This document shows positions 51,035 to 59,894 of a stretch of DNA of 64,000 bases, piece after piece. Every line of letters begins with the position of its first letter. Position 1 is the stretch's first letter. Origin of the DNA: Mucilaginibacter jinjuensis (GTDB lineage Bacteria > Bacteroidota > Bacteroidia > Sphingobacteriales > Sphingobacteriaceae); contig NZ_CP117167.1 of the NCBI RefSeq assembly GCF_028596025.1, positions 248,001 to 312,000 on the forward strand. Reading direction: 5' to 3'. Made by a program: the position numbers and the translations under genes. The notes beneath the pieces were generated by a model, which did no database searches, had not been told where the DNA came from, and worked only from the letters and a program-made list of their open reading frames with translations.

Positions 51035-53512
51035 TTACTTCAATTCCTTTATCGCATCTTCAGCAGCTTTCGCCGATGCATCATCATTCAATTTTAAACG
51101 TGCTTCGCGAATGTTGTTGAGATAGTCACTTATTACAGCTACAAAACCAACATTTCTAACCATTTTGCCGGTTTTTAATAGTTCAGCGATACCTTGTTGG
51201 GCATAAGCCGGCGATTTTACGTGAGCTGTCAGGGTGGCAAAGTTTTGGAGCAACTCCACACGTTCTGCACGGCGCGATACTTTAAATTGCTCGTAAACAA
51301 ATGGCCATTCTTTGTCTTCGCCACTGGCTGCCAAAATGTAAACCACACGTATTTTTAATGGGCCTTCGCTATCGGCTTTTAGTTTGTTGGCATAAGTTAA
51401 ACCTTCGGCAGGATTAAGCTGGTAAATGCCGTTTAAAGCAGCAGCTTGTACGGCGTACGATTCGCTGCCTATAGCTTGTTTAAACAGGCTGTAATAAGTT
51501 TGCGATTTTTGTTTGGCCAACACGTTTAATGCTGCAGCCTGTACCAGTGTGTTTTTGCTGTTTTGTGCAACAGTCGCCAAAATTGGGAGGGCGGCATTGC
51601 GCATATCATCGTTCTTTAAATTAAGGCCTTCTATGGCTTCAATTTGCAGTGGCGCATACTTATCCTGCAAGGCTGCAATTAACACTTTACGCGCACCTTC
51701 ATTATCCTGGTGAGGGGCAAGGGCTTCCAGCGCTTCATGCCTGTCGAGGTAAAGCGGGCCGTTAAAGTATTGGTAAGCAAATTCGGCCGGTGTTTTATTG
51801 TCGACCTTAAGGGCCAGTAAAACCTTATCAGCATCCACATTCACTAAATTAGGTTTAGCGCCCAGTTTAAAGGTTAAGGTGTCAGCTTTGCTGCGCATCC
51901 AAACTTGTTTGCGTTCTTTGTTGCTGTTGTTGTAGATGTCAACATTCAGCGGCAAAATAAAGGTATCACCATCCTGGGTTTGTTGTAAGAAAACCTTTTG
52001 GGTTTTAGTATCCTCATTCCATTGATAGCTGATGTTTAATACCGGGTGGCCTGCCCTGTAGTACCATTGATTGAAGAACCAGTTCAAATCTTTTCCGCTG
52101 GCTTCTTCCATAGCTAAACGTACTTGCTGAGCTTCGCCGGTTTTAAAGGCGTTGGTTTTAAGGTAAATGTTGAGGCCCTTATAAAAAGCTTCATTACCTA
52201 AGTAATGGCGCAGCATGTTTAAAATGCGGCCGCCTTTTTCATAAGTCACAGCGTCAAAAACATCTTCCTTATCATCATAATGGAAGCGTACCAATGGCTC
52301 GGTATACAATTTAGGCGATGATAAGTATTTCTCCATTGCTCTGTAGTTATACTCGTTACCTGCATCCATACCGTTTTTGTGTTCCATCCACATGGTTTCG
52401 CTAAAATCGGCGAACGATTCGTTAACGGTTAGGTTGCTCCAGCTTTCGGCAGTAACATAATCGCCAAACCACTGGTGGAACAGTTCGTGCACAATATCAA
52501 TCCGGCTTTCGTCGCCGCCATCAATCAGTTCGCGGCGGGTATGTTGTACCTGCTCGCCGTGTAGCGTGGCAGAAGTATTTTCCATCGCACCGCTTACGTA
52601 ATCACGTACAACAATCTGCGCGTATTTATTCCAAGGATAATCAACACCCAGGGTTTTAGAGTAAAACTCCATCACCTCTGGTGTAAAGCCGAAAATATCT
52701 TTAGCGTAAGGTGCATACTTGGGTTCGAGGTAATAGCTTACTTCTTTGCCGCGCCATTGATCGCGGTAAATTTTGAAATTACCCACAGCCATCATAAACA
52801 GGTATGGTGCATGCGGCAGATCTTGTTTCCAGGTATCGGTACGGGTGCCATCGGCATTCTTTTTCTGCGAAGCGAGGCGACCGTTTGATAGCGTTACATA
52901 TTTAGCAGGCACAGTCATGCTGATCTCGTCGGTAGTCTTCTGGTTCGGCTTATCAATAGTAGGGAACCATTTTGATGAGCTTTCAGATTCGCCCTGTGTC
53001 CAGACCTGTACAGGTTTACCTTTCTCGGTGCTGTCCGGATTGATAAAGAACAAGCCCTTATCCGAATTAATAGCCGCGCTGCCGCCGGCTTTCATCTCAT
53101 CGGGTTTTGATGTATAGTCGATGTAAATGGTATAGCTCTCGGCATTAGTATATTTTTTATCGAGGTGGATGTTTAACGACATCTGATCGTAAGTATACTT
53201 CAGCGGAACGTTTTTACCCTCTTTTACCACCGAGATATTATGAATATCCATCCCCTTGGCATCCAGCCTTAATGAATCTGTAGCATATATATGGGGCTTT
53301 AAAGTAACCCACTCCTTGCCATACAGGTAGCGTTTTTTATAATCAAATCTAACATCCAGTTTGGTATGTACCAGGTCGTTCACCTTGGTTACCGTTTCGC
53401 GGTAAATGCTCATCGGGTCGGCATTTGTCTCGGTTTGTGCCTGTACTTCCGATGTTTTAAGCGATGCCGTAAATAAGGCAGCTATCGCTAAAGCGGGGTA
53501 TTTTAAATGCAT
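51035..53512 (-). CDS. Secreted M1 family aminopeptidase
   Basis: 825 residues with a signal peptide (about 1-25). Substrate motif Gly308-Ala-Met-Glu-Asn312, zinc site His342-Glu-Leu-Phe-His346 and Glu365 (Asn-Glu-Ser-Phe-Ala-Asp), and a HEAT-like repeat region in the last 230 residues. It removes N-terminal amino acids from peptides in the periplasm. It is 5 bp downstream of the amidohydrolase gene and probably co-transcribed, a peptide-catabolic pair. Confidence 0.93.
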   Translation of the reverse strand: MHLKYPALAIAALFTASLKTSEVQAQTETNADPMSIYRETVTKVNDLVHTKLDVRFDYKKRYLYGKEWVTLKPHIYATDSLRLDAKGMDIHNISVVKEGKNVPLKYTYDQMSLNIHLDKKYTNAESYTIYIDYTSKPDEMKAGGSAAINSDKGLFFINPDSTEKGKPVQVWTQGESESSSKWFPTIDKPNQKTTDEISMTVPAKYVTLSNGRLASQKKNADGTRTDTWKQDLPHAPYLFMMAVGNFKIYRDQWRGKEVSYYLEPKYAPYAKDIFGFTPEVMEFYSKTLGVDYPWNKYAQIVVRDYVSGAMENTSATLHGEQVQHTRRELIDGGDESRIDIVHELFHQWFGDYVTAESWSNLTVNESFADFSETMWMEHKNGMDAGNEYNYRAMEKYLSSPKLYTEPLVRFHYDDKEDVFDAVTYEKGGRILNMLRHYLGNEAFYKGLNIYLKTNAFKTGEAQQVRLAMEEASGKDLNWFFNQWYYRAGHPVLNISYQWNEDTKTQKVFLQQTQDGDTFILPLNVDIYNNSNKERKQVWMRSKADTLTFKLGAKPNLVNVDADKVLLALKVDNKTPAEFAYQYFNGPLYLDRHEALEALAPHQDNEGARKVLIAALQDKYAPLQIEAIEGLNLKNDDMRNAALPILATVAQNSKNTLVQAAALNVLAKQKSQTYYSLFKQAIGSESYAVQAAALNGIYQLNPAEGLTYANKLKADSEGPLKIRVVYILAASGEDKEWPFVYEQFKVSRRAERVELLQNFATLTAHVKSPAYAQQGIAELLKTGKMVRNVGFVAVISDYLNNIREARLKLNDDASAKAAEDAIKELK

Positions 53513-53517
53513 AATAA

Positions 53518-54801
53518 TTATTGGTTCTTGTAAATCTTTCCTTCTTTCATCACAAAGGCCATATTGCCCATTGCTTTGATGTCTTGCAGCGGATCTCCGT
53601 CAACGGCCACAATATCCGCAAATTTACCTTTAGTAATGCTACCTGTTATTGCCGTTATGCCTAATAAGTCAGCAGCGCTGGTGGTTGCAGCTTTAATTGC
53701 CTCCATTGGCGGCATACCGGCCTCTACCATGTAACCAAATTCCATCCAGTTTTTGCCATGTGGGTAAACGCCAGCATCGGTACCGAAAGCAATTTTTACA
53801 CCCGCTTTATAAGCCTTGCCAAAAGTGTTTTGTATTTGCGGGCCAACCTCTAAAGCCTTGCGTGCAATTACCGGCGGGAAATAGCCTTTAACCTTGGCCG
53901 AATCCATTACCGAACGACCGGCAATAATGGTAGGTACTAAATAAGTTCCATTCTTTTTGGCCAGGTCCATGTCTTCGGCATCCATAAAAGTGCCGTGCTC
54001 TATCGAGGTTACGCCACCTAAAATGGCACGTCTGATACCTTCTGCGCCGTGTGCATGGCAGGCTACGTTCAGGCCGTAATCTTTGGCGGTTTCAACAACA
54101 GCTTTAATTTCTTCAATGCTGAATTGTGCACCAGAGCCATCTTCGCTTAAATCCAGCACACCACCGGTAGAGGCTATCTTGATAACATTTGATCCGCGTT
54201 TAAATTGCAGGCGAACGGCTTTAATCAGCTCGTCCTTGCCATCGGCAATACCATCATCCGGCCCTTGCGGGTGAGCGAAGGCATCATCCCTGAACCCATC
54301 AGAGCTATCCATGTGGCCGCCACTGGCCGAGATAGCACGACCGGCGGTATAAATGCGCGGGCCATCAACCAAACCCTGGGCAACCGCTTTACGCAGGCTG
54401 ATGTTTACGCCGGTTCCGCCTAAATCACGCACGGTAGTAAAACCCGCCATCAGTGTAGTTTTAGCATGTACTGCGGCATGGTAAGCAATATCTGCATCGG
54501 TAAAACGGAAATGATCTAAAGCCGAACTTTTGGTGAACTCATCTTCGAGGTGCACATGGCAATCGATAAGGCCGGGCATTACGGTTTTATTTTTGAGCTC
54601 GATCACCTGGTCGGCCGATGTTCCGGTGGTGTAGCCTTTTTCTATGGCGATAATTTTATTGCCTTCCACGACAATTGTTGCCTCGCTTTGGGGCGAATTT
54701 GCCACACCGTCAATTAATTTTCCACAGTGGATATAAGTTTTTTGAGCAACGGCCAGTTGGGCAGTGGCTATTAATAGCAAGGGTAAAAGTCTTTTCATCA
54801 T
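53518..54801 (-). CDS. Secreted metal-dependent amidohydrolase (imidazolonepropionase-like)
   Basis: 427 residues; two adjacent ATGs at 54801/54798. Signal peptide (about 1-20). Metal ligands: Asp-Cys-His-Val-His, a Lys-Ile-Ala carboxylated-Lys candidate in the middle, Cys-His-Ala-His, Glu-His-Gly-Thr and Gly-Thr-Asp-Ala-Gly. It resembles Xaa-Pro dipeptidase/imidazolonepropionase-related hydrolases that cleave dipeptides. First gene of a pair with the M1 peptidase. Confidence 0.92.
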   Translation of the reverse strand: MMKRLLPLLLIATAQLAVAQKTYIHCGKLIDGVANSPQSEATIVVEGNKIIAIEKGYTTGTSADQVIELKNKTVMPGLIDCHVHLEDEFTKSSALDHFRFTDADIAYHAAVHAKTTLMAGFTTVRDLGGTGVNISLRKAVAQGLVDGPRIYTAGRAISASGGHMDSSDGFRDDAFAHPQGPDDGIADGKDELIKAVRLQFKRGSNVIKIASTGGVLDLSEDGSGAQFSIEEIKAVVETAKDYGLNVACHAHGAEGIRRAILGGVTSIEHGTFMDAEDMDLAKKNGTYLVPTIIAGRSVMDSAKVKGYFPPVIARKALEVGPQIQNTFGKAYKAGVKIAFGTDAGVYPHGKNWMEFGYMVEAGMPPMEAIKAATTSAADLLGITAITGSITKGKFADIVAVDGDPLQDIKAMGNMAFVMKEGKIYKNQ

Positions 54802-54969
54802 GCTTTTTGGGTTGAATTTTGTTACGGTAAGTTAGTTTAGCTTGAAGATATGAACTTTTGGCAATTAGCAGGGCGTAAATAATTTACTTGCCGAATTTAC
54901 AGCCTGGCACCACTGGCATCGTAATTGACCAACAACTGTAGTGTTTAACAGATAGAAAAGGAGGACAGT

Positions 54970-55161
54970 ATGAATTCGTTTAGAGTAGTGTTATCAATGG
55001 CAATTATATTTATAATAGGAGTTGCCGCAAACTCGACTAAGGGTTTTATGTTTTTTTACAGGCACATCAATGTTTTATTATTGATATGCAGTGTGGCCTT
55101 TCTGCTGTTTGTACTGGCAGCAACCGCTTACCGAAAAATTAAAAGCGGAACTTCAGTATAA
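54970..55161 (+). CDS. 63-residue membrane protein
   Basis: Two membrane helices (about 5-25 and 33-54) and a basic tail (Tyr-Arg-Lys-Ile-Lys-Ser-Gly). A strong Shine-Dalgarno sequence (AAAAGGAGGACAGT, 54957-54970) precedes the ATG, rare for this phylum and for this window. A perfect terminator follows directly. Function unknown; the tight RBS-ORF-terminator unit argues that the small gene is real. Confidence 0.75.
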   Translation: MNSFRVVLSMAIIFIIGVAANSTKGFMFFYRHINVLLLICSVAFLLFVLAATAYRKIKSGTSV

Positions 55162-55193
55162 CAAGAAAGGCCCCAATTTTGGGGCCTTTCTTG
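55162..55193. terminator. Perfect terminator of the 63-residue gene
   Basis: 15-bp arms CAAGAAAGGCCCCAA/TTGGGGCCTTTCTTG (55162-55176, 55179-55193) starting 1 bp after the stop codon. Confidence 0.92.
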
Positions 55194-55372
55194 TTATTGT
55201 ATTTTACTTTATAAAAAGCGGTTTATATGTAACCGCAGGTATCGCTTCTATAAGATTGATAAGGCTTGCCTATAACAAGCAGCGTAATAAACGCATCGCT
55301 TAGATAATCAGCTAATTAATATGTAACCTTTCGTGTAATTACCCACGTACAAGGCCATATTAAAAACAACCG

Positions 55373-55600
55373 ATGACCCTATTTAAAAGTAAAAACCCCA
55401 GAGTTAATTTTTGGGCAGGCCTTACACTGGGATCAGTGGCAGGATTTGCCATATCTGTATTTCTATCCTGTTATCTTTTCCACGAAAAACTAAAAATGGC
55501 TGTTATAAGCTCAACGCTTGGCATAATTGGCTTTTTGTTATGTTTTATGATCGTGGATATCAGAAAAGCGAAAAGGATAGCATCACAACAAATTTCATAA
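55373..55600 (+). CDS. 75-residue membrane protein
   Basis: Two membrane helices (about 12-33, 41-61) joined by Phe-His-Glu-Lys-Leu-Lys, basic C-terminus (Arg-Lys-Ala-Lys-Arg). Its stop codon TAA ends at the first base of a strong bidirectional terminator. No family recognised. A different-frame open stretch (55411-55740) runs through the terminator and is rejected. Confidence 0.7.
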   Translation: MTLFKSKNPRVNFWAGLTLGSVAGFAISVFLSCYLFHEKLKMAVISSTLGIIGFLLCFMIVDIRKAKRIASQQIS

Positions 55601-55643
55601 AACGAAAAAAGCTCCGGATTACGACCCAGAGCTTTTTTCGTTT
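55600..55643. terminator. Bidirectional terminator
   Basis: 15-bp perfect arms AAACGAAAAAAGCTC/GAGCTTTTTTCGTTT (55600-55614, 55629-55643) between the 75-residue gene and the convergent bacilliredoxin gene. Confidence 0.93.
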
Positions 55644-55657
55644 AAATTATATGCTGA

Positions 55658-56071
55658 TTAGCAGTACTGATCGAAAGCGTGGGTCAGGTTATCGGCAATC
55701 ATTTGCGCATTGCGGCCTTCAATTTGGTGGCGCTCTATAATGTGTACCAGTTTACCATCTTTAAACAAAGCCATTGATGGCGATGACGGAGGGTAAGGCA
55801 ACATGTAGTTACGTGCAGCATCAACGGCGTCTTTTTCCATGCCGGCAAATACGGTAACCAATTTGTTAGGGCGTTTTTCGTAAGCAGCAGCCGCTTTAGC
55901 AGCAGGGCGTGCGTTAGCAGCAGCGCAGCCGCAAACAGAGTTTACCATTACCAGTACGGTACCTTCGCTTTCAACAGCGTTTTTTACCGCATCGGCATCT
56001 AACAGCTCTTCGAAGCCTGCGTTTGTTAAATCAGCCCGCATTGGAGCTACTAAATATTCTGGGTACATCAT
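55658..56071 (-). CDS. BrxA/BrxB-type bacilliredoxin
   Basis: 137 residues from ATG 56071 (second ATG at 56068); a longer frame upstream is non-coding. The thioredoxin-like fold carries the Cys-Gly-Cys active site (Ser-Val-Cys-Gly-Cys-Ala-Ala-Ala-Asn-Ala-Arg-Pro) and Tyr-Pro-Pro-Ser-Ser-Pro-Ser near the cis-Pro. The family removes bacillithiol from proteins in Firmicutes; some Bacteroidota also make bacillithiol, so a de-thiolation role is plausible but not shown here. Confidence 0.92.
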   Translation of the reverse strand: MMYPEYLVAPMRADLTNAGFEELLDADAVKNAVESEGTVLVMVNSVCGCAAANARPAAKAAAAYEKRPNKLVTVFAGMEKDAVDAARNYMLPYPPSSPSMALFKDGKLVHIIERHQIEGRNAQMIADNLTHAFDQYC

Positions 56072-56215
56072 TTTCTTATATATTTGGATTACAAAAATAA
56101 CGAATACGCACTGAAATAATTTTGCATAACAAAATAATAACATTACGTTGACGTTACTTTTTATGCCTGCACCCGTATAAGGTGCGGAACCCTGATTAAA
56201 AATTTAAACTATTGT

Positions 56216-57100
56216 ATGAACTTAAAACAAATGGATTTAGGTGTGGACGAGGTGTTGGTGGAGCGTGATTTTCAGCCAAAAGTATTACAGGTTAAAGAAA
56301 AGCATTTTAAAAGATTAAAGTTTACAGCAGTTGCAGCCGTTTGTTTGGCCGCAATTTTAACCTATACAGTTAAACAATTGCACGATGCCAGCGAGCAAAA
56401 GGCGCAGGAAAATGCCAAGTTAATATCACAGATCTCGGCCCTGAGAACCCAGGTTGACGAAAGCTCGACCAAGCTTGAAGCCATTACAGCATCGAGCGAT
56501 AGCAGCAACAGCAAAGCGTTAAACTATATTGATGGCATCCAAAACAGCCTCAAAAAAATTAATGATTACCTGGGCAAACGCGGTTTAAGGGCAGTTTCTT
56601 TCAGAGGCATTAAAACCGGCAGCGATAAAAAAGTAAGCAACCTGCAGTTGTATTCTAAATACAATAATTATCTGCAGCAGTTGGTAAATAATGTAGCCAT
56701 GGTGCCTATGGGCTATCCGCGCAGTGCCAACTTTACGTCGTTTTTCGGTTACCGCGGTAACCCCTTCGATTTTGGCGGCCGTAACGAGTTTCACCCCGGC
56801 CTGGACTTTAAAGGTAAAGTGGGCGACCCGGTTAAATGCACCGCCAGCGGCAAGGTAATATTTACAGGCAAAGCAGGCGGTTATGGCAACTGCGTACGCA
56901 TACAGCATTTAGGTAATATCGAAACATGGTACGGCCACTTATCACGCATCAACGTGCACGAAGGCCAGCATGTAACTGTGGGCGATGTTATTGGTAAAGT
57001 AGGTTCAACCGGCCGCTCAACCGGCCCGCATTTGCATTACGAAGTGCGTAGAAATGGTAAGCCTGTTAACCCCGTGCAGTATTTAACGCTAAATCAATAG
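56216..57100 (+). CDS. Membrane-anchored M23 peptidase
   Basis: 294 residues. A membrane helix (about 33-51), a coiled coil (about 55-125) and an M23 domain (about 170-285) with His193-x-x-x-Asp197, His-x-x-x-x-x-Tyr-Gly-His-Leu and His272-Leu-His274, so the zinc site is complete. It probably cuts peptidoglycan cross-links or, as a divisome-type M23 protein, activates amidases. In contrast to the fusion protein at 37370 it retains the first His. Gene stands alone. Confidence 0.92.
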   Translation: MNLKQMDLGVDEVLVERDFQPKVLQVKEKHFKRLKFTAVAAVCLAAILTYTVKQLHDASEQKAQENAKLISQISALRTQVDESSTKLEAITASSDSSNSKALNYIDGIQNSLKKINDYLGKRGLRAVSFRGIKTGSDKKVSNLQLYSKYNNYLQQLVNNVAMVPMGYPRSANFTSFFGYRGNPFDFGGRNEFHPGLDFKGKVGDPVKCTASGKVIFTGKAGGYGNCVRIQHLGNIETWYGHLSRINVHEGQHVTVGDVIGKVGSTGRSTGPHLHYEVRRNGKPVNPVQYLTLNQ

Positions 57101-57120
57101 AATTAGGTTGAGGGATTGCA

Positions 57121-57162
57121 AATCCCCATAAGTATTAAGCACGCGTTGCAAACGCGCGCAAG
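57121..57162 (+). repeat. Repeat family B, end fragment
   Basis: AATCCCC, two bases, AAGTATTAAGCACGCGTTGC and AAACGCGCGCAAG repeat the last 40 bp of the copy at 57255-57391 in the same orientation. Confidence 0.85.
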
Positions 57163-57167
57163 ATTTG

Positions 57168-57202
57168 AAGCTCTGTATTGTTTAAGCAATACAGGGCTTT
57201 TT
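57168..57202 (+). terminator. Terminator after the M23 gene
   Basis: AAGCTCTGTATTG, 6-base loop, CAATACAGGGCTT and a T run (57168-57202). It lies after the repeat fragment, 67 bp past the stop. Confidence 0.8.
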
Positions 57203-57254
57203 ATTTGATAATATTATTGCTACTTGAAACGAACGTGCAGCAGTACTTCGGTAA

Positions 57255-57391
57255 CTGTAGCCCCGCTGTTTGCTTTACTCCGTGCCGCGCCCATCGGGTT
57301 TAGGGATGAACAGGCAGAGCATATAGTTTATTTGTTACAGGAATTAATAAATCCCCAGAAGTATTAAGCACGCGTTGCAAACGCGCGCAAG
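57255..57391 (+). repeat. Dispersed repeat family B, copy 2
   Basis: About 137 bp matching 49097-49227 inverted. The shared order is CTGTAGCCCCGCTGTTTGC, a GC-rich block with CGTGCCGCGCCCATCGGGTT, GATGAACAGGCAG, an AT-rich spacer, then AAATCCCC and the AAGTATTAAGCACG end. The remaining bases of 57101-57537 are AT-rich, with no gene. Confidence 0.9.
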
Positions 57392-57484
57392 TTTCGTTGG
57401 CTTCTGGATTCCTGCCCCCGATCCTTGATTCTACTCCAACAGTCTCACATCTAAAATCTCATATCTCACATCTAACCCGATTCA

Positions 57485-57516
57485 TTTCATTTTCATATAC
57501 TTATTAGTTAGTTTTG
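57485..57516 (+). promoter_or_regulatory. Promoter of ahcY
   Basis: TTTC at 57485-57488, 20 nt, TAGTTTTG at 57509-57516 (perfect -7), 21 bp before the start codon. Confidence 0.6.
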
Positions 57517-57537
57517 TGATCTAAAAAAACAAACACT

Positions 57538-58854
57538 ATGTCATCAGTAGAGACTACGTACGTAAAAAGCAAAGTAAAGGACCCATCATTAGCTGCATGG
57601 GGACGTAAAGAAATAGAACTGGCCGAAGCAGAAATGCCAGGCTTAATGTCGCTTCGTGCAGAGTATGGCCCGTCTAAGCCATTAGCAGGTGCGCGTATTG
57701 CAGGTTGTCTGCACATGACTATCCAGACTGCGGTTTTAATTGAAACCCTGATTGAACTGGGTGCCGAAGTTACCTGGTCGTCATGTAACATCTTCTCAAC
57801 ACAAGATCATGCTGCTGCTGCTATTGCTGCTGCGGGTACTTCTGTTTACGCCTGGAAGGGCTTAACTGAAGACGAGTTTAACTGGTGTATCGAGCAAACC
57901 TTGTTCTTTGGCGAAGACCGCAAACCATTAAACATGATTTTGGATGATGGCGGCGATTTAACCAACATGGTATTTGATAAATATCCGGAGCTGGTTGCCG
58001 GCGTTAAAGGTTTATCAGAAGAAACCACTACCGGTGTTCACCGTTTATATGAACGCATGAAAAATGGTACTTTACCAATTCCTGCAATCAACATTAACGA
58101 TTCTGTTACCAAATCAAAATTCGATAACAAATATGGTTGCCGCGAATCGTTAGTAGATGCGATCCGTCGTGCTACTGATGTTATGATGGCTGGTAAGGTA
58201 GCTGTTGTTTGCGGTTACGGTGATGTAGGTAAAGGTTCTGCAGATTCATTGCGCAACGCAGGTGTACGTGTTATCGTTACCGAGATCGACCCTATCTGTG
58301 CTTTACAAGCTGCAATGGAAGGTTTTGAAGTTAAAAAACTGGGTACTGCCATTAAAGAAGCTGATATTGTTGTAACAGCTACAGGTAACTGTAACATCGT
58401 TCGCGAAGAACACTTCCGCGCATTGAAAGATAAAGCTATCGTTTGTAACATCGGTCACTTCGATAATGAAATCGATATGGCATGGTTAAACAGTGCTTAC
58501 GGTTCAAGCAAAATTGAAATTAAACCACAGGTTGATAAATATACGATCGATGGCAGCGATGTTATCGTACTGGCAGAAGGCCGTTTGGTTAACTTAGGTT
58601 GTGCAACCGGTCACCCAAGCTTCGTAATGTCAAACTCGTTCACCAACCAAACATTGGCACAGTTAGAGCTTTGGTTACACACCGAGCAATACGAGAACAA
58701 AGTTTATACTTTACCTAAACACCTTGACGAAAAAGTTGCCCGTTTACACCTGGCTAAAATTGGTGTAGAGCTGGAAGTACTTGACCAGGATCAGGCTGAC
58801 TATATCGGTGTACCGGTAGAAGGTCCGTTTAAGGCTGAGTATTACAGATATTAA
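57538..58854 (+). CDS. ahcY: Adenosylhomocysteinase
   Basis: 438 residues, full length. Substrate-domain motifs His-Met-Thr-Ile-Gln-Thr-Ala and [10 protein letters not shown]; NAD-binding Gly-Tyr-Gly-Asp-Val-Gly-Lys-Gly; C-terminal Lys-Ala-Glu-Tyr-Tyr-Arg-Tyr. It hydrolyses S-adenosylhomocysteine to adenosine and homocysteine, relieving product inhibition of methyltransferases. Codon use here avoids rare codons more than its neighbours, as expected for a highly expressed gene. Single gene with its own promoter and terminator. Confidence 0.97.
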   Translation: MSSVETTYVKSKVKDPSLAAWGRKEIELAEAEMPGLMSLRAEYGPSKPLAGARIAGCLHMTIQTAVLIETLIELGAEVTWSSCNIFSTQDHAAAAIAAAGTSVYAWKGLTEDEFNWCIEQTLFFGEDRKPLNMILDDGGDLTNMVFDKYPELVAGVKGLSEETTTGVHRLYERMKNGTLPIPAININDSVTKSKFDNKYGCRESLVDAIRRATDVMMAGKVAVVCGYGDVGKGSADSLRNAGVRVIVTEIDPICALQAAMEGFEVKKLGTAIKEADIVVTATGNCNIVREEHFRALKDKAIVCNIGHFDNEIDMAWLNSAYGSSKIEIKPQVDKYTIDGSDVIVLAEGRLVNLGCATGHPSFVMSNSFTNQTLAQLELWLHTEQYENKVYTLPKHLDEKVARLHLAKIGVELEVLDQDQADYIGVPVEGPFKAEYYRY

Positions 58855-58887
58855 TTCTTTATAGTCGAAAGGCTAAAGTAGAAAGTT

Positions 58888-58923
58888 AAAAGGCTTCTGA
58901 TCGATGGATCGGGAGCCTTTTTT
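58888..58923 (+). terminator. Terminator of ahcY
   Basis: AAAAGGCT(T)C ... G(G)AGCCTTTTTT stem (58888-58897/58912-58923) with an inner GATC/GATC pair and a T run, 33 bp after the stop. Confidence 0.85.
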
Positions 58924-59018
58924 GTTATGGGAAAAGTATAATATCCTAATCCCTTGTATTTACAAAAGTATTGTAAGGTCGTTCTTATTTGCAGGCGTTT
59001 TTTATCTTGCCCTTAATT

Positions 59019-59891
59019 ATGGATAAATCGCAAGGCTGGAAAAATGTACTCAAAATCATCATTCCTTATCTTATTATCGTTAGCGTTTTTGAGCTGATTG
59101 GTGTCTATGCTTCCGGGCAAAATTTTTATCAAAACCTTCCGCAAACTACTTTGCAAACCTGCGTGGTGTCGTTTTCTTCCATGTCAGGTACATTGCTTAC
59201 GATATGGCTATTCTGTAAGTATATTGATGGCCGCCATTTGATAGACCTGGGTTTTTACGACGGGTATATAAGCCGGGATGTAGTTTACGGCTTGTTGATG
59301 GGCTTAATTATTATGATTGGCGGGTCAGCTTTGCTGTTATCAGTTCGACAGCTATCTTATGAAGGAATCAATTTCAACGCTGCGGATCTGTGCTACAGCG
59401 TGCTCCTTTATACATTTGTGGCTTTTACCGAAGAATTACTGTTACGTGGTTACGTGCTTAATAACTTTTTAGACTCATTTAATAAATATATAGCGCTAGC
59501 ATTATCAGCAGTTATATTTAGTTTAATGCATGGTGCCAATCCACATATTGGGGTACTGCCTTTTGTTAATCTGTTTTTAGCAGGGATACTTTTAGGCATG
59601 TCATACATATTTACCCGCAAACTTTGGTTCCCGATGGCCCTGCATTTTAGCTGGAATTTTTGCCAGGGTGTGCTTTGCGGCTTTCATGTAAGCGGGCAAG
59701 ATATTTATAGCTTAACCATTATGAAAAGAGCGCACGATACCATTTGGAACGGGGGCAAATTTGGTTTTGAGGGATCGGTAACCTGCATCATCTTTCAGCT
59801 CGTAGCAATTGCTATAGTGTATAAAATATACAGCAGCAAAACCGGGGAACAACCGGTTGCTGCTGATACTATTTTACAGGAAGCTGCTTAA
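59019..59891 (+). CDS. CPBP family intramembrane metalloprotease
   Basis: 290 residues from ATG 59019. About eight membrane helices. The Abi/CPBP motifs are in place: Glu-Glu-Leu-Leu-Leu-Arg-Gly-Tyr (motif 1), Ser-Leu-Met-His-Gly-Ala-Asn (motif 2) and His-Phe-Ser-Trp-Asn-Phe (motif 3). Related to type II CAAX-prenyl endopeptidases; the bacterial substrates are mostly unknown. Converges with the Kelch gene with 3 bp between stops. Confidence 0.92.
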   Translation: MDKSQGWKNVLKIIIPYLIIVSVFELIGVYASGQNFYQNLPQTTLQTCVVSFSSMSGTLLTIWLFCKYIDGRHLIDLGFYDGYISRDVVYGLLMGLIIMIGGSALLLSVRQLSYEGINFNAADLCYSVLLYTFVAFTEELLLRGYVLNNFLDSFNKYIALALSAVIFSLMHGANPHIGVLPFVNLFLAGILLGMSYIFTRKLWFPMALHFSWNFCQGVLCGFHVSGQDIYSLTIMKRAHDTIWNGGKFGFEGSVTCIIFQLVAIAIVYKIYSSKTGEQPVAADTILQEAA

Positions 59892-59894
59892 TTA

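Noticed and set aside
55411..55740. 109-codon open frame overlapping the 75-residue gene
   Set aside because: It reads through the strong terminator at 55600-55643 and into the antisense of the bacilliredoxin gene.
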